Both the position numbers and the translations under genes were made by a program. A stretch of 64,000 nt of DNA from Lentzea sp. NBRC 102530 (GTDB taxonomy: Bacteria > Actinomycetota > Actinomycetes > Mycobacteriales > Pseudonocardiaceae): NCBI RefSeq assembly GCF_030269365.1, contig NZ_BSTF01000001.1:1-64000 (forward strand). Reading direction: 5' to 3'. Under the pieces are notes generated by a model. That model did not search any database. It was not told the DNA's origin and was given only the letters and a program-made list of their open reading frames with translations. Below, one piece after another: positions 8,458 through 16,978 of the stretch. Position 1 is the first letter of the stretch, and each line of letters starts with the position of its first letter.

Positions 8458-8930
8458 TGGTCCGCGAGGACGACCTGCGGGCGACTTTCTCCGCCCTGCA
8501 CGACGAAGAGGCGCCGCCGCGGGTCATCACCGCGGCCGACCTGATCTCGCGCGGCGAGGCCGTGCGCACCCGGCGCCGCCGCACCCTGGCGGTCGCCGGC
8601 AGCGGCCTCGCGACCGTCGGCGTGGTGGCGGTGGCGCTCGCCGTGCTGCCCGGCGCTGCACCCGTGGAACCGGCGGACGTCCCGTCGTCGGTGCTGCCGT
8701 CGGCCACCACCACGACGACACCGCCTCCCGCGCCCACGCCGTCGAGCTCGGCCGAGACGACACCGCACTCGAAGCCGCCGGTGGGCACCACGCCGACCTC
8801 GACCGAGGTGCACCCGCCCAGCTCTCCGACCGGCACGTCCTCGCCCGTCACGGTCACCAAGCCCGTCCCGCCCTCGTCGAACGCGCCGAAGTCGGAGCCG
8901 GCGTCGAACCCGCCCTCCACGTCGCGCTGA
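8457..8930 (+). CDS. Membrane protein with Pro/Thr/Ser-rich extracytoplasmic tail, candidate anti-sigma partner
   Basis: 157 residues. A cytoplasmic N-terminus of about 40 residues (MVREDDLRATFSALHDEEAPP...) precedes one transmembrane helix (about 45-65, TLAVAGSGLATVGVVAVALAV core), and the rest is a low-complexity P/S/T tail. The ATG at 8457 shares one base with the sigma factor stop. Single-pass proteins encoded directly after ECF sigma genes are often anti-sigma factors, but the HxxxCxxC zinc motif is absent here, so this role is only inferred from position. Confidence 0.6.
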   Translation: MVREDDLRATFSALHDEEAPPRVITAADLISRGEAVRTRRRRTLAVAGSGLATVGVVAVALAVLPGAAPVEPADVPSSVLPSATTTTTPPPAPTPSSSAETTPHSKPPVGTTPTSTEVHPPSSPTGTSSPVTVTKPVPPSSNAPKSEPASNPPSTSR

Positions 8931-8935
8931 ACGGC

Positions 8936-9430
8936 ATGCTGGAGGCCATGCAGATCCGCCTGGCCGAGATCACCGATGCCGACCGCGACGCCGTGCTCGC
9001 CGTCCGCGTCCGCCCCGAGCAGGAACGGTTCGTCGCGTCCGTCGAGAAGTCGTTCCAGGACGCGCGGGACAACCCGGAGGCGCAACCGTGGTTCCGCGCG
9101 GTCCACGACGGCCCGGTGCCCGTCGGGTTCGTCATGCTGAGCTGGGGCCTCGTGCCCGGCCCGGGGCTGCGCGGGCCGTACTTCCTGTGGCGGCTGCTCA
9201 TCGGCGCCGAGTTCCAGGGGCGCGGGTACGGCCGCGCGGTCCTGGACGAGGTGGTGACGTTGCTGCGCGCGGCCGGGGCGACCGAGCTGTGGACCAGCTG
9301 CGTGCCCGGTGACGGGTCACCCGAGCCGTTCTACCGCCGCTACGGCTTTCTGCCGACGGGGGAGGTGGACGAGGACGGCGAGGTCGTGCTTCGGCTGCCG
9401 CTGGCTCGCGACGATCGCGGTCAGGGCTAG
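8936..9430 (+). CDS. GNAT-family N-acetyltransferase
   Basis: 164 residues with the acetyl-CoA binding loop visible as EFQGRGYGRAVLDEV (Q/R-x-x-G-x-G/A) near residue 85-100 and the C-terminal block FYRRYGFLPTGEVDEDGEVVLRL (part) typical of GNAT enzymes. It transfers an acetyl group from acetyl-CoA to an unknown amine. ATG 8936 or ATG 8948 could be the start; GGAGG at 8941 is too close to 8948 and after 8936, so neither is favoured strongly. The 3' end overlaps the convergent EamA gene by 114 bp. Confidence 0.8.
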   Translation: MLEAMQIRLAEITDADRDAVLAVRVRPEQERFVASVEKSFQDARDNPEAQPWFRAVHDGPVPVGFVMLSWGLVPGPGLRGPYFLWRLLIGAEFQGRGYGRAVLDEVVTLLRAAGATELWTSCVPGDGSPEPFYRRYGFLPTGEVDEDGEVVLRLPLARDDRGQG

Positions 9431-10228
9431 CGCGAACCCGGCGAGCTGCACGGCGTCCAGCGTCTGCCCCAGCACCACCACCCCGAGCACGGCGGCCATC
9501 ATCGGCGACAGCAGGCCGAGCATCGACACGGACGTGACCGGCAGCGTGGTGATCGCGCGGAACCACAGCACGTACGCGAGCAGCCCGCCGATGCCGCCGA
9601 GCCACAGGTACCCGAGCGCGGCGCCCAGACCGATCGCGGGCGGTGCTCCCTCGACCAGGAACGTCACCGGCACCAGGAACAGGCCACCCGCCGCGAGCTG
9701 CCAGCCCGCGAACGCCGTGGGGCTCGCGTTCTCCGGCCTGCCCCACTTCTTGGTGAGCGTGACGCCCAACGCCATCGTCGCGGCGCCACCGAGCCCGGCC
9801 GCGACGCCGATCAGGTCGAACCCGGCGGCCGGGCCGAGCACGACCAGGCCGACACCGGTCACACCCACGACGCCCCATGCGAGCCGCCAGGCCGACGGTC
9901 GCTCCTCGAGCACCCCGACCGCCAGCAACGCCACCACGAGCGGCTGAGCGGCGCCCAGGGTGGCCGCCACACCGCCCGGCAGCCGTTCCGCCGCGAGGAA
10001 CAGGAACGGGAAGAACAGGCCGATGTTCAGCACGCCCAGTGCGGCCGCCTTCGCCCACCACGCGCCCTGCGGCACCGACCTCGTCAGCGCGATCGCGACC
10101 AGGCCCGCGGGCAACGCCCGGAGCAGGCCCGCGAACAGCGGGTGACCGGGCGGCAGGAGCTCGGTCGTGACGACGTAGGTGGAACCCCAGACGAGCGGGG
10201 CGAAGGCGGCGAGCGCGGTGCGGTTCAC
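9317..10228 (-). CDS. EamA/DMT-family small-molecule exporter
   Basis: About 303 residues from GTG 10228. Ten predicted membrane segments in two repeats are visible, starting with AAFAPLVWGSTYVVTTELL (first EamA repeat, hallmark WGS/T) and GVTLTKKWGRPENASPTAFAGWQ in the second. The drug/metabolite transporter superfamily exports amino acids or small metabolites. The gene is divergent from a LysR regulator with ~80 bp between starts, the usual sign of LysR control of an exporter. The final ~38 codons (KHDLAVLVHLPRRQKAV...) are hydrophilic and lie antisense to the acetyltransferase 3' end; they may be a read-through extension. Confidence 0.82.
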   Translation of the reverse strand: MNRTALAAFAPLVWGSTYVVTTELLPPGHPLFAGLLRALPAGLVAIALTRSVPQGAWWAKAAALGVLNIGLFFPFLFLAAERLPGGVAATLGAAQPLVVALLAVGVLEERPSAWRLAWGVVGVTGVGLVVLGPAAGFDLIGVAAGLGGAATMALGVTLTKKWGRPENASPTAFAGWQLAAGGLFLVPVTFLVEGAPPAIGLGAALGYLWLGGIGGLLAYVLWFRAITTLPVTSVSMLGLLSPMMAAVLGVVVLGQTLDAVQLAGFALALTAIVASQRQPKHDLAVLVHLPRRQKAVAAVERLG

Positions 10229-10283
10229 GTCTTCGAGTCTCGATGCGCTGCGTCTATGAGTCCAACACATGGTTTTCATCCGA

Positions 10284-10304
10284 TCCATCGTGATTCAAGA
10301 TGGA
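10284..10304. promoter_or_regulatory. Candidate LysR operator between eamA-like gene and lysR-like gene
   Basis: An inverted repeat TCCATC-N9-GATGGA lies just upstream of the LysR-type regulator start and inside the 80-bp divergent gap. Its dyad length of 21 bp is in the range of LysR-type sites. Binding is inferred from position only. Confidence 0.3.
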
Positions 10305-10307
10305 CGG

Positions 10308-11189
10308 GTGGAGCTCCAGCAGATGCGGTACGTGCTCGCCGTCGCCGAAACCGGCAGTTTCACGAAGGCCGCACGCCAATGCCTCGTGGTGCAGTCGGCG
10401 CTCAGCCACCAGATCGCCCGGCTGGAACGGTCGCTGGGCGCCCGGCTGTTCGAACGGACCAGTCGCAGCGTCCGGCTGACGCCCGCCGGAGCGGCGTTCC
10501 TGCCCGCCGCGCGGCAGTGCCTGGAGTTCGCGGAACGGGCCGTGGCCGAGGTGGCGGCCGCGGTGGGCCAGGTGCGCGGGAAGGTCGTCGTCGGCGTGAT
10601 CCCGACCGTGGCGGCCGTGGACCTGCCCGCGGCGTTGCGGGTGTTCCGGGAGAGGTACCCGGACGTGCGGGTGGCGTTGCGGATGCTGTCGAGCCTCGAG
10701 ATGGTGCGGCTGGTCCGGGAGGGCTCGCTGGACCTCGCGTTCCTCGGGTTGCCGCCGGGGGTGACTCCGGAGGGCGTGCGGGTGCGGGAACTGGACCGCG
10801 ACGACCACGTCGCCGTGGTGGCCGCCGGGCACCGGTTCGCCCGGCGGGCCCGCGTGACGCTGGGGGAGCTGGCCGAGGAGCAGTTCGCCGACTTCCCGGT
10901 GTCCTCGCCGGGCCGGACCCAGTCCGACCAGGCGTTCGCCGGCGCAGGGCTGCACCGGGAGGTGGCGTACGAGGTGACGACCGCCGAGCTGATGGCCGGG
11001 CTGATCCGGGAGGAGCTGGCGGTGGCCGTGTTGCCGGCGAAGTACACGCCGCAGCTGACCGGGGTGGTGACCGTGCCGATCGTGGACGGGCCTTCGCGGG
11101 TGGAGCACCTCGTGTGGAGTTCCGGAGGGCTCACACCCGCGGCCGCGGCGTTCCTGGACGTGCTGGGGGTCAGCCCGCGGTCCCCGTAG
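10308..11189 (+). CDS. LysR-family transcriptional regulator
   Basis: 293 residues from GTG 10308 (VELQQMRYVLAVAETGSFT), the usual LysR N-terminus; the upstream in-frame ATG would add 13 unrelated residues. The winged HTH spans about 1-60 (FTKAARQCLVVQSALSHQIARLE) and the periplasmic-binding-like effector domain covers 85-290. It probably controls the divergent EamA exporter in response to the exported metabolite, and its own gene. The 3' end overlaps the convergent SDR gene by 20 bp. Confidence 0.88.
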   Translation: MELQQMRYVLAVAETGSFTKAARQCLVVQSALSHQIARLERSLGARLFERTSRSVRLTPAGAAFLPAARQCLEFAERAVAEVAAAVGQVRGKVVVGVIPTVAAVDLPAALRVFRERYPDVRVALRMLSSLEMVRLVREGSLDLAFLGLPPGVTPEGVRVRELDRDDHVAVVAAGHRFARRARVTLGELAEEQFADFPVSSPGRTQSDQAFAGAGLHREVAYEVTTAELMAGLIREELAVAVLPAKYTPQLTGVVTVPIVDGPSRVEHLVWSSGGLTPAAAAFLDVLGVSPRSP

Positions 11190-11934
11190 ACAGCAGGCCG
11201 CCGTCCACGCGCACGGTCTCGCCCGTGATCCACGAAGCGCCATCGGAGCAGAGGAACGCCACGAGAGAGGCGACGTCCTCAGGGGTGCCAAGCCGCTTCA
11301 TCGGGTACTGCTGCTGCGCTTCTTCCTCGCGGCCCACGTAGAGCGCTTCCGCGAACTTCGTCTTCACGACGGCCGGTGCGACAGCGTTCACGCGCACCTT
11401 CGGGCCGAGCTGCCACGCGAGTTCCTCGGTGAGGCGGATCAGCGCGGCCTTCGAGGCGCCGTACGCGCCGATCACGCCGGTCGACCGGATGCCGCCGATC
11501 GAGGCGACGTTCACGACCGCGCCGCCGTGCTCGCCCATCCACGCCTTCCACGCGAGCTGGATGAAACCGAGCGTGGCGACCACGTTGACGTCGAAGATCT
11601 TCCGGACCGCGTTGAGGTCTGCCTCCATCAGGAAGCCGTACTGCGGGTTGATGCCGGTGTTGTTCACGAGGACGTCGAGGCTGCCGAACTCCTCCACGGT
11701 GCGTGTGACGGCGTCGGCGCGTGCGTCCTCATCGCCCGCGTTGCCCGGCACGGCGAGAACACGGCCGCCGGTGTCGGAACGCAGCTGCGCGGCCGCTTCC
11801 TCCAGCTGGTCCGGCTTGCGGCCGGTGATCGCCACGGCGGCGCCGCGGGAGAGGAGTTCGCGTGCGATGCCGAAGCCGATGCCGCGGGACGCGCCGGTGA
11901 CCAGGGCGGCCCTGCCCGAGAAGTCTTCGCTCAT
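11170..11934 (-). CDS. Short-chain dehydrogenase/reductase (SDR)
   Basis: 254 residues, a classical SDR. The NAD(P) binding motif is TGASRGIG near residue 14-21, the NNxG structural motif is NNTG (one residue changed from NNAG) near 90, and the catalytic Ser and YGASK (Tyr-x-x-x-Lys) lie near 140-160. The C-terminal GETVRVDGGL is typical of FabG-like enzymes. The substrate is unknown; 3-oxoacyl reductases and glucose dehydrogenases share this build. Its start faces the ABC-F promoter region at 11940-12100. Confidence 0.85.
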   Translation of the reverse strand: MSEDFSGRAALVTGASRGIGFGIARELLSRGAAVAITGRKPDQLEEAAAQLRSDTGGRVLAVPGNAGDEDARADAVTRTVEEFGSLDVLVNNTGINPQYGFLMEADLNAVRKIFDVNVVATLGFIQLAWKAWMGEHGGAVVNVASIGGIRSTGVIGAYGASKAALIRLTEELAWQLGPKVRVNAVAPAVVKTKFAEALYVGREEEAQQQYPMKRLGTPEDVASLVAFLCSDGASWITGETVRVDGGLLSTGTAG

Positions 11935-11988
11935 AACGGCAATCTATGCGTCCCGCCACAGGTGGGAAATTCGATGGTCGTGATCCCG

Positions 11989-12105
11989 TAGAATGGGTGC
12001 CGTGATCCTCCTCGAGTAGGCCGACCCGGACGTGCCATCCCTTGTCATGCCCGGCTGTGCTCGATCCCTGAAGCACAGAACGCAAGCCTTTCGGAGTTGT
12101 TTCTC
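11989..12105 (+). promoter_or_regulatory. Leader region of the ABC-F gene: -10 box, leaderless five-codon uORF and hairpin
   Basis: TAGAAT at 11989-11994 is a good -10 box. A GTG at 12002, about 7 bp downstream where transcription should begin, opens a five-codon frame GTG-ATC-CTC-CTC-GAG then TAG (12002-12019). A TGTGCT/AGCACA stem (about 12055-12076) lies between it and the ABC-F start. Short leader peptides plus hairpins commonly make antibiotic-resistance ABC-F genes inducible by ribosome stalling; this is inferred here. Confidence 0.45.
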
Positions 12106-13734
12106 TTGATCACCGCAACTGACATGGAGTTGCGCGCGGGCTCACGCATTCTCGTGAGTGGCGCCAACCTGCGCGTTCAGCCCGGCGACCGGATCGGCCT
12201 CGTCGGCCGCAACGGTGCCGGCAAGACCACCTCCCTGCGCGTTCTCGCCGGTGAGGGCGAGCCCTACGCCGGCGCGATCATGCGCAAGGGCGCGCTCGGC
12301 TACCTGCCGCAGGACCCGCGCGAGGGCGACCTGTCGGTCATCGCCAAGGACCGCGTGCTGTCCGCGCGCGGCCTCGACCAGCTGATCCGCGACATGGAGA
12401 AGTCCCAGTCGAGGATGTCCGAGCTGGTCGACCCCGACGAGCTCGACAAGGCCGTCGCCAAGTACGGCAAGCTCGAGGAGCGCTTCGCGGCGCTCGGCGG
12501 GTACGCGGCCGAGTCCGAGGCCGCCCGCATCTGCTCCAACCTCGGCCTGCCGGACCGCGTTCTCGCGCAGCCGCTCAGCACGCTCTCCGGCGGTCAGCGC
12601 CGCCGCGTCGAGCTGGCGCGCATCCTGTTCGCCGCCTCCGAGGCCGGCGTCGGTGCGAAGTCCAGCACGATCCTGCTGATCGACGAGCCCACGAACCACC
12701 TCGACGCCGACTCGATCACGTGGCTGCGCGGGTTCCTCAAGTCGCACGACGGCGGGCTCGTCGTGATCTCCCACGACGTGGAGCTGCTCGACGACGTCGT
12801 CAACAAGGTGTGGTTCCTCGACGCGATCCGCGGTGAGGTCGACATCTACAACCTGGGCTGGAAGAAGTACCTCGAAGCCCGCGCGACGGACGAGAAGCGC
12901 CGCCGCCGCGAGCGCGCCAACGCCGAGAAGAAGGCCGGCGCGTTGATGACGCAGGCCGCCAAGATGGGCGCGAAGGCCACCAAGGCCGTTGCGGCGCAGA
13001 ACATGGCGAAGCGCGCGCAGAAGCTGCTCGACGGCCTCGACGACGTGCGCCAGAACGACAAGGTCGCGCGGATCAGCTTCCCGGCGCCCGCGCCGTGCGG
13101 CAAGACCCCTTTGATGGCAGAGGGTCTGAGCAAGTCCTACGGCTCGCTGGAGATCTTCACCGGCGTGGACCTCGCGATCGACAGGGGTTCCCGCGTCGTC
13201 GTGCTCGGCTTCAACGGCGCCGGCAAGACGACGCTGCTGCGGTTGCTCGGCGGCAGCGAGAAGATGGACGCTGGCCAGGTCGTGCCCGGCCACGGCCTGA
13301 AGATCGGCTACTTCGCGCAGGAGCACGAGACGCTCGACCACAACGCGTCGGTGTGGGAGAACATCCGCCACATGGCGCCGGACGAGCAGGAACAGCGGCT
13401 GCGGTCGTTGCTCGGCACGTTCCTGTTCAGCGGCGAGCAGCTCGACCAGCCCGCGGGCACGTTGTCCGGTGGCGAGAAGACGCGCCTGGCGCTCGCCGGT
13501 CTGGTGTCGTCGGCGGCGAACGTGCTGCTGCTCGACGAGCCCACGAACAACCTCGACCCGGCCTCGCGCGAGCAGGTCCTCGACGCGTTGCGGCGCTACG
13601 AGGGCGCTGTCGTCCTCGTGACGCACGACCCCGGCGCGGTCGAGGCGTTGGAGCCCGAGAGGGTCATCCTGCTGCCCGACGGAACCGAGGACCACTGGTC
13701 CGAGGACTACCTCGAACTCGTCCAGCTGGCGTGA
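12106..13734 (+). CDS. ABC-F family ribosome-associated ATPase
   Basis: About 542 residues with two ABC domains and no membrane segments. Domain 1: Walker A GRNGAGKTT (~residue 35), signature LSGGQRRRV, Walker B ILLIDEPTNHLD. Domain 2: GFNGAGKTT, LSGGEKTRLA, VLLLDEPTNNLD. A charged linker (about 255-330; RRRRERANAEKKAG) matches the P-site-tRNA-interaction linker of the family. ABC-F proteins bind the ribosomal E site and rescue stalled or antibiotic-blocked ribosomes. TTG 12106 is taken as start: CGGAG at 12092-12096 is 9 bp upstream and the product begins LITATDMELRAG as in family members. Whether it confers resistance or is housekeeping cannot be told. Confidence 0.88.
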   Translation: MITATDMELRAGSRILVSGANLRVQPGDRIGLVGRNGAGKTTSLRVLAGEGEPYAGAIMRKGALGYLPQDPREGDLSVIAKDRVLSARGLDQLIRDMEKSQSRMSELVDPDELDKAVAKYGKLEERFAALGGYAAESEAARICSNLGLPDRVLAQPLSTLSGGQRRRVELARILFAASEAGVGAKSSTILLIDEPTNHLDADSITWLRGFLKSHDGGLVVISHDVELLDDVVNKVWFLDAIRGEVDIYNLGWKKYLEARATDEKRRRRERANAEKKAGALMTQAAKMGAKATKAVAAQNMAKRAQKLLDGLDDVRQNDKVARISFPAPAPCGKTPLMAEGLSKSYGSLEIFTGVDLAIDRGSRVVVLGFNGAGKTTLLRLLGGSEKMDAGQVVPGHGLKIGYFAQEHETLDHNASVWENIRHMAPDEQEQRLRSLLGTFLFSGEQLDQPAGTLSGGEKTRLALAGLVSSAANVLLLDEPTNNLDPASREQVLDALRRYEGAVVLVTHDPGAVEALEPERVILLPDGTEDHWSEDYLELVQLA

Positions 13735-13769
13735 TCTCCACCCGTCAAAGGATTACCGAGCGCGTTCTG

Positions 13770-13852
13770 TGATCAACTCAGTGTGATCAAATCGACCGTT
13801 CGGCGATCTCTTTGCTTGATCACCTGGCGTTCTGCCGGTTCCTGTTCGATCA
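13770..13852. promoter_or_regulatory. Cluster of TGATCA palindromes upstream of small HTH gene
   Basis: TGATCA occurs at 13770-13775, 13784-13789 and 13817-13822, with CGATCA at 13847-13852. The first two are spaced 14 bp. This stretch separates the ABC-F stop from the small HTH gene. The 6-bp palindrome could be a half of an operator for the downstream HTH protein; inferred. Confidence 0.3.
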
Positions 13853-13908
13853 TTGCGACGACAGGGGCCGTCAAACGGCCCACCTGCTCGTACGGAAGGC
13901 GGGACAAG

Positions 13909-14118
13909 GTGGCTGACCTGAAGAAGGGCGCCCGGATCACCGGCGCCACGCGGGACAAGCTGGCCGCTGACCTGAAGAAGAAGTACGAAAAGGGCGCGAG
14001 CATCCGGGCTCTGGCCGAGAGCACCGGGCGTTCCTACGGCTTCGTGCACCGGGTTCTTTCGGAATCCGGGGTCACGCTGCGCGGTCGCGGTGGCGCCACC
14101 CGCACGAAGAAGAAGTAG
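13909..14118 (+). CDS. Small helix-turn-helix protein
   Basis: 69 residues from GTG 13909 with GGAAGG about 10 bp upstream. It is very basic and ends RTKKK. An HTH is visible in the middle: KKYEKGASIRALAESTGRSYGFVHRVLSES (in two parts) reads as a helix, turn and recognition helix like the resolvase/Hin-type HTH. It is widely found as a conserved small protein in actinobacteria (family recollection) and probably binds DNA, but its targets are unknown. It stands alone between the ABC-F gene and the enoyl-CoA hydratase gene. Confidence 0.75.
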   Translation: MADLKKGARITGATRDKLAADLKKKYEKGASIRALAESTGRSYGFVHRVLSESGVTLRGRGGATRTKKK

Positions 14119-14177
14119 CCAAAACTCAGACTGCTACTCTCCGGTAACTAGCTTCTAGTCCGCCGGAGGTACCGATC

Positions 14178-14990
14178 ATGCCAGTGCCCTCTATCGACGC
14201 TGGCGTGCTCGAGCGCGGTGGCGTTCGGCTCGCGATCTCCGGGCCGCGCGCGACCATCACGCTCGATCGTCCCGACGTGCTCAACGCGCAGACGCCCGCC
14301 ACGTGGCAGGCGTTGCGGCACATCGGCGAGCAGCTGGAACCGGACGTCCGCGTCGTGGTCGTCCGGGGTTCCGGTCGCGCCTTCTCGGCGGGACTGGACC
14401 GGCGCATGTTCACCGGTGAGCCCGTCGACGGCGAACCCGGTGGTCTCGGTGCGATCCTGGCGTTGTCGCCCGCGGAGGCGGACGCCCGCATCGCGTCGTA
14501 CCAGGCCGGGTTCAGCTGGCTGCGCGACCCGGCACGCGTGACGATCGCCGCGGTGCACGGGCATGCCATCGGCGCGGGTTTCCAGTTGGCGCTGGCGTGC
14601 GACTTCCGCGTGCTCGCCGAGGACGCGCAGTTCTGCATGGCCGAGACCGGGCTGGGTCTGGTGCCCGATCTCGGTGGCACGCTGCCGCTGGTGCGACTCG
14701 TGGGGTACTCGCGCGCGGCCGAGATGTGCGTGACCTCCCGCCGGGTGCCGGCGGAGGAGGCGCTGCGGATCGGCCTCGCGAACTCCGTCGTGCCCGCGGA
14801 CGGGCTGGACGCCGCCGTCGACACGCTGGCGGCCGCTGTGCTGAAGTCGCCGGCCGGTGCCGTCTCCGAGACGTTGGCGCTGATCGCCTCGGCTGCTTCG
14901 GGGGTTTCGGCCGACGAGCAGCTCGCGGTGGAGCGCGCCGCCCAGCTGCGCCGGCTGCAGTCGTTCGCGGCCCTGTCCGCTCAAAGCTGA
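14178..14990 (+). CDS. Enoyl-CoA hydratase/isomerase family protein
   Basis: 270 residues of the crotonase superfamily. Oxyanion-hole segments are FSAGLDRRMF near residue 70-80 and AIGAGFQLALACDFRV near 130-145. At the usual acid/base Glu positions the protein reads AETGLGLVPDLGGTLPL; Glu in AETG and Asp in PDLGG are retained. CCGGAGG lies 8 bp before the ATG. The family hydrates or isomerises acyl-CoA double bonds in beta-oxidation or related pathways; the exact substrate is unknown and no other beta-oxidation gene is adjacent. Confidence 0.85.
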   Translation: MPVPSIDAGVLERGGVRLAISGPRATITLDRPDVLNAQTPATWQALRHIGEQLEPDVRVVVVRGSGRAFSAGLDRRMFTGEPVDGEPGGLGAILALSPAEADARIASYQAGFSWLRDPARVTIAAVHGHAIGAGFQLALACDFRVLAEDAQFCMAETGLGLVPDLGGTLPLVRLVGYSRAAEMCVTSRRVPAEEALRIGLANSVVPADGLDAAVDTLAAAVLKSPAGAVSETLALIASAASGVSADEQLAVERAAQLRRLQSFAALSAQS

Positions 14991-15053
14991 ACTGTTGTGC
15001 GTTCCTAGCACCGCGCGAAGGAATTGTCAGACCGCTGTGCTGTTCTAGTCAGC

Positions 15054-16970
15054 GTGGACGGATACAGCTCCTGGCGGTTCATGATGGGGGTCACCTCGGA
15101 CGCGCCTGACAAGGTGCGCCGGGGGACCTTCCGGCGCGTGCTGGCCTTCGCCCGGCCGCACCGGGCGAAGCTCGTCGTGTTCCTGCTGCTGACGGTCGTG
15201 TCGTCGGTGCTCGCGGTGTCGACGCCGCTGCTCGCCGGCCGGGTGGTCGACGCGATCGTCGGCGGCTCGGTGCCGTCGGTCGTGGTGTGGCTGGCGGTGG
15301 CGATCGCGCTGATCGCCGTGGTCGACGCCGGGCTGGGGGTGGTCGAGCGGTGGCAGTCGACGCGCATCGGTGAAGGTCTGATCTACGACCTGCGTCGCGC
15401 CGTGTTCGGTCACGTGCAGAAGATGCCCGTCGCGTTCTTCACGCGCACACGCACGGGTGCGTTGGTCTCGCGGCTGAACAACGACGTGATCGGCGCGCAG
15501 CGCGCGTTCACCTCGACGCTGTCGGGGTTCGTCACGAACATCATCCAGCTGGCGTTGTCGCTGGCCGTCATGTTCACGTTGTCGTGGCAGGTCACCGCCC
15601 TGGCCCTGGTGCTACTGCCCGTCTTCGTGCTGCCCGCCAAGCGGATGGGGCGCCGGATGGCCGACATGCAGCGCGAGGCCTCCGCCCTGAACGCGTCGAT
15701 GGTCACGCAGTCGACCGAGCGCTTCTCCGCGCCGGGCGCGACGCTGGTGAAGCTCTTCGGCCGCCCGGACCGCGAGGAGCAGGAGTTCTCCGAGAAGGCC
15801 GCGAAGGTGCGCGACATCGGCATCCGCACCGCGATGGCCACCCGCTGGTTCATGACGGGCCTGACCCTGGTGTCGGCGCTGGCGCAGGCCCTGGTCTACG
15901 GCCTCGGCGGCTACCTCGCGCTGACAGGCCACCTGGCAGCGGGCGCCGTCGTGTCGCTGGCCCTGCTGCTGACCCGCCTCTACGCACCGCTGACCGCGTT
16001 GGCGAACGCCCGCGTGGACCTGATGACGGCGCTGGTGTCGTTCGAGCGCGTTTTCGAGGTCCTCGACCTGGACCCGATGATCAAGGAACGTCCGGACGCC
16101 CGCCCGTTGCCCGACGGCCCGGTGTCGGTGGAGTTCGACGACGTCCGCTTCGGCTACCCGTCGGCGGACAAGGTGTCCCTGGCCTCCCTGGAGTCCGTGG
16201 CCACTTTGGACACTCGTGGCGGCGAGGAGGTGTTGCACGGCATCAGCTTCAAGGCCGAGGCCGGTTCGCTGGTGGCGCTGGTCGGCTCGTCGGGCGCCGG
16301 CAAGTCGACGCTCGCCTCGCTCGTGCCGCGCCTGTACGACGTCGACTCCGGTGTGGTGCGGCTGTCCGATGTGGACGTGCGGGACCTGACTTTCGAAGCG
16401 CTCCGCTCGTCGGTCGGCGTGGTCACCCAGGACGGCCACCTGTTCCACGACACGATCCGGGCCAACCTCGACTACGCCTCCCCGGGAGCCTCCGACGACG
16501 ACCTGTGGGACGCCCTGCGCCGAGCCCGCCTGCTCGACCTGGTCGCCTCGCTGCCCGACCGGTTGGACACCGTCGTGGGTGAACGCGGCTACCGCCTCTC
16601 CGGCGGTGAACGCCAACGCCTCACGATCGCCCGCCTGCTGCTGGCCAAGCCCCGCGTCGTGATCCTGGACGAGGCCACCGCCCACCTGGACTCGGAGTCC
16701 GAGGCGGCCGTCCAGGAGGCCCTGACCGAGGCGCTGCAGGGCCGCACGTCGCTGGTGATCGCGCACCGGCTCTCCACCATCCGCGCCGCCGACCAGATCC
16801 TGGTGCTCGAACACGGCGAGATCGTGGAACGGGGCACGCACACCGAACTGATGACGGCCGAGGGCCGCTACGCCGACCTTTACAACACCCAGTTCGCCGA
16901 GCCCCCGGTGGTTGGTGTGCTGCCGACGCCGAAGTTCAGCGAACGCCTGGAGGCGCCGCAGACGACCTGA
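15054..16970 (+). CDS. ABC transporter, fused permease and ATP-binding domains (exporter type)
   Basis: About 638 residues. Six membrane helices occupy roughly 30-320 (first helices LVVFLLLTVVSSVLAV and VVVWLAVAIALIAVV). The coupling motif FFTRTRTGALVSRLNNDV follows helix 2. The nucleotide-binding domain has Walker A GSSGAGKST, Q-loop VTQDGHLF, signature LSGGERQRL, Walker B VVILDEATAHLD and the H-loop AHRLSTI. It works as a homo- or heterodimer exporting lipids or drugs. Starts possible at GTG 15054 or ATG 15081; TTGTCA at 15024 and a TCTAGT-like -10 suggest a near-leaderless mRNA for 15054. No partner half-transporter adjoins. Confidence 0.87.
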   Translation: MDGYSSWRFMMGVTSDAPDKVRRGTFRRVLAFARPHRAKLVVFLLLTVVSSVLAVSTPLLAGRVVDAIVGGSVPSVVVWLAVAIALIAVVDAGLGVVERWQSTRIGEGLIYDLRRAVFGHVQKMPVAFFTRTRTGALVSRLNNDVIGAQRAFTSTLSGFVTNIIQLALSLAVMFTLSWQVTALALVLLPVFVLPAKRMGRRMADMQREASALNASMVTQSTERFSAPGATLVKLFGRPDREEQEFSEKAAKVRDIGIRTAMATRWFMTGLTLVSALAQALVYGLGGYLALTGHLAAGAVVSLALLLTRLYAPLTALANARVDLMTALVSFERVFEVLDLDPMIKERPDARPLPDGPVSVEFDDVRFGYPSADKVSLASLESVATLDTRGGEEVLHGISFKAEAGSLVALVGSSGAGKSTLASLVPRLYDVDSGVVRLSDVDVRDLTFEALRSSVGVVTQDGHLFHDTIRANLDYASPGASDDDLWDALRRARLLDLVASLPDRLDTVVGERGYRLSGGERQRLTIARLLLAKPRVVILDEATAHLDSESEAAVQEALTEALQGRTSLVIAHRLSTIRAADQILVLEHGEIVERGTHTELMTAEGRYADLYNTQFAEPPVVGVLPTPKFSERLEAPQTT

Positions 16971-16978
16971 GCCCCAGG

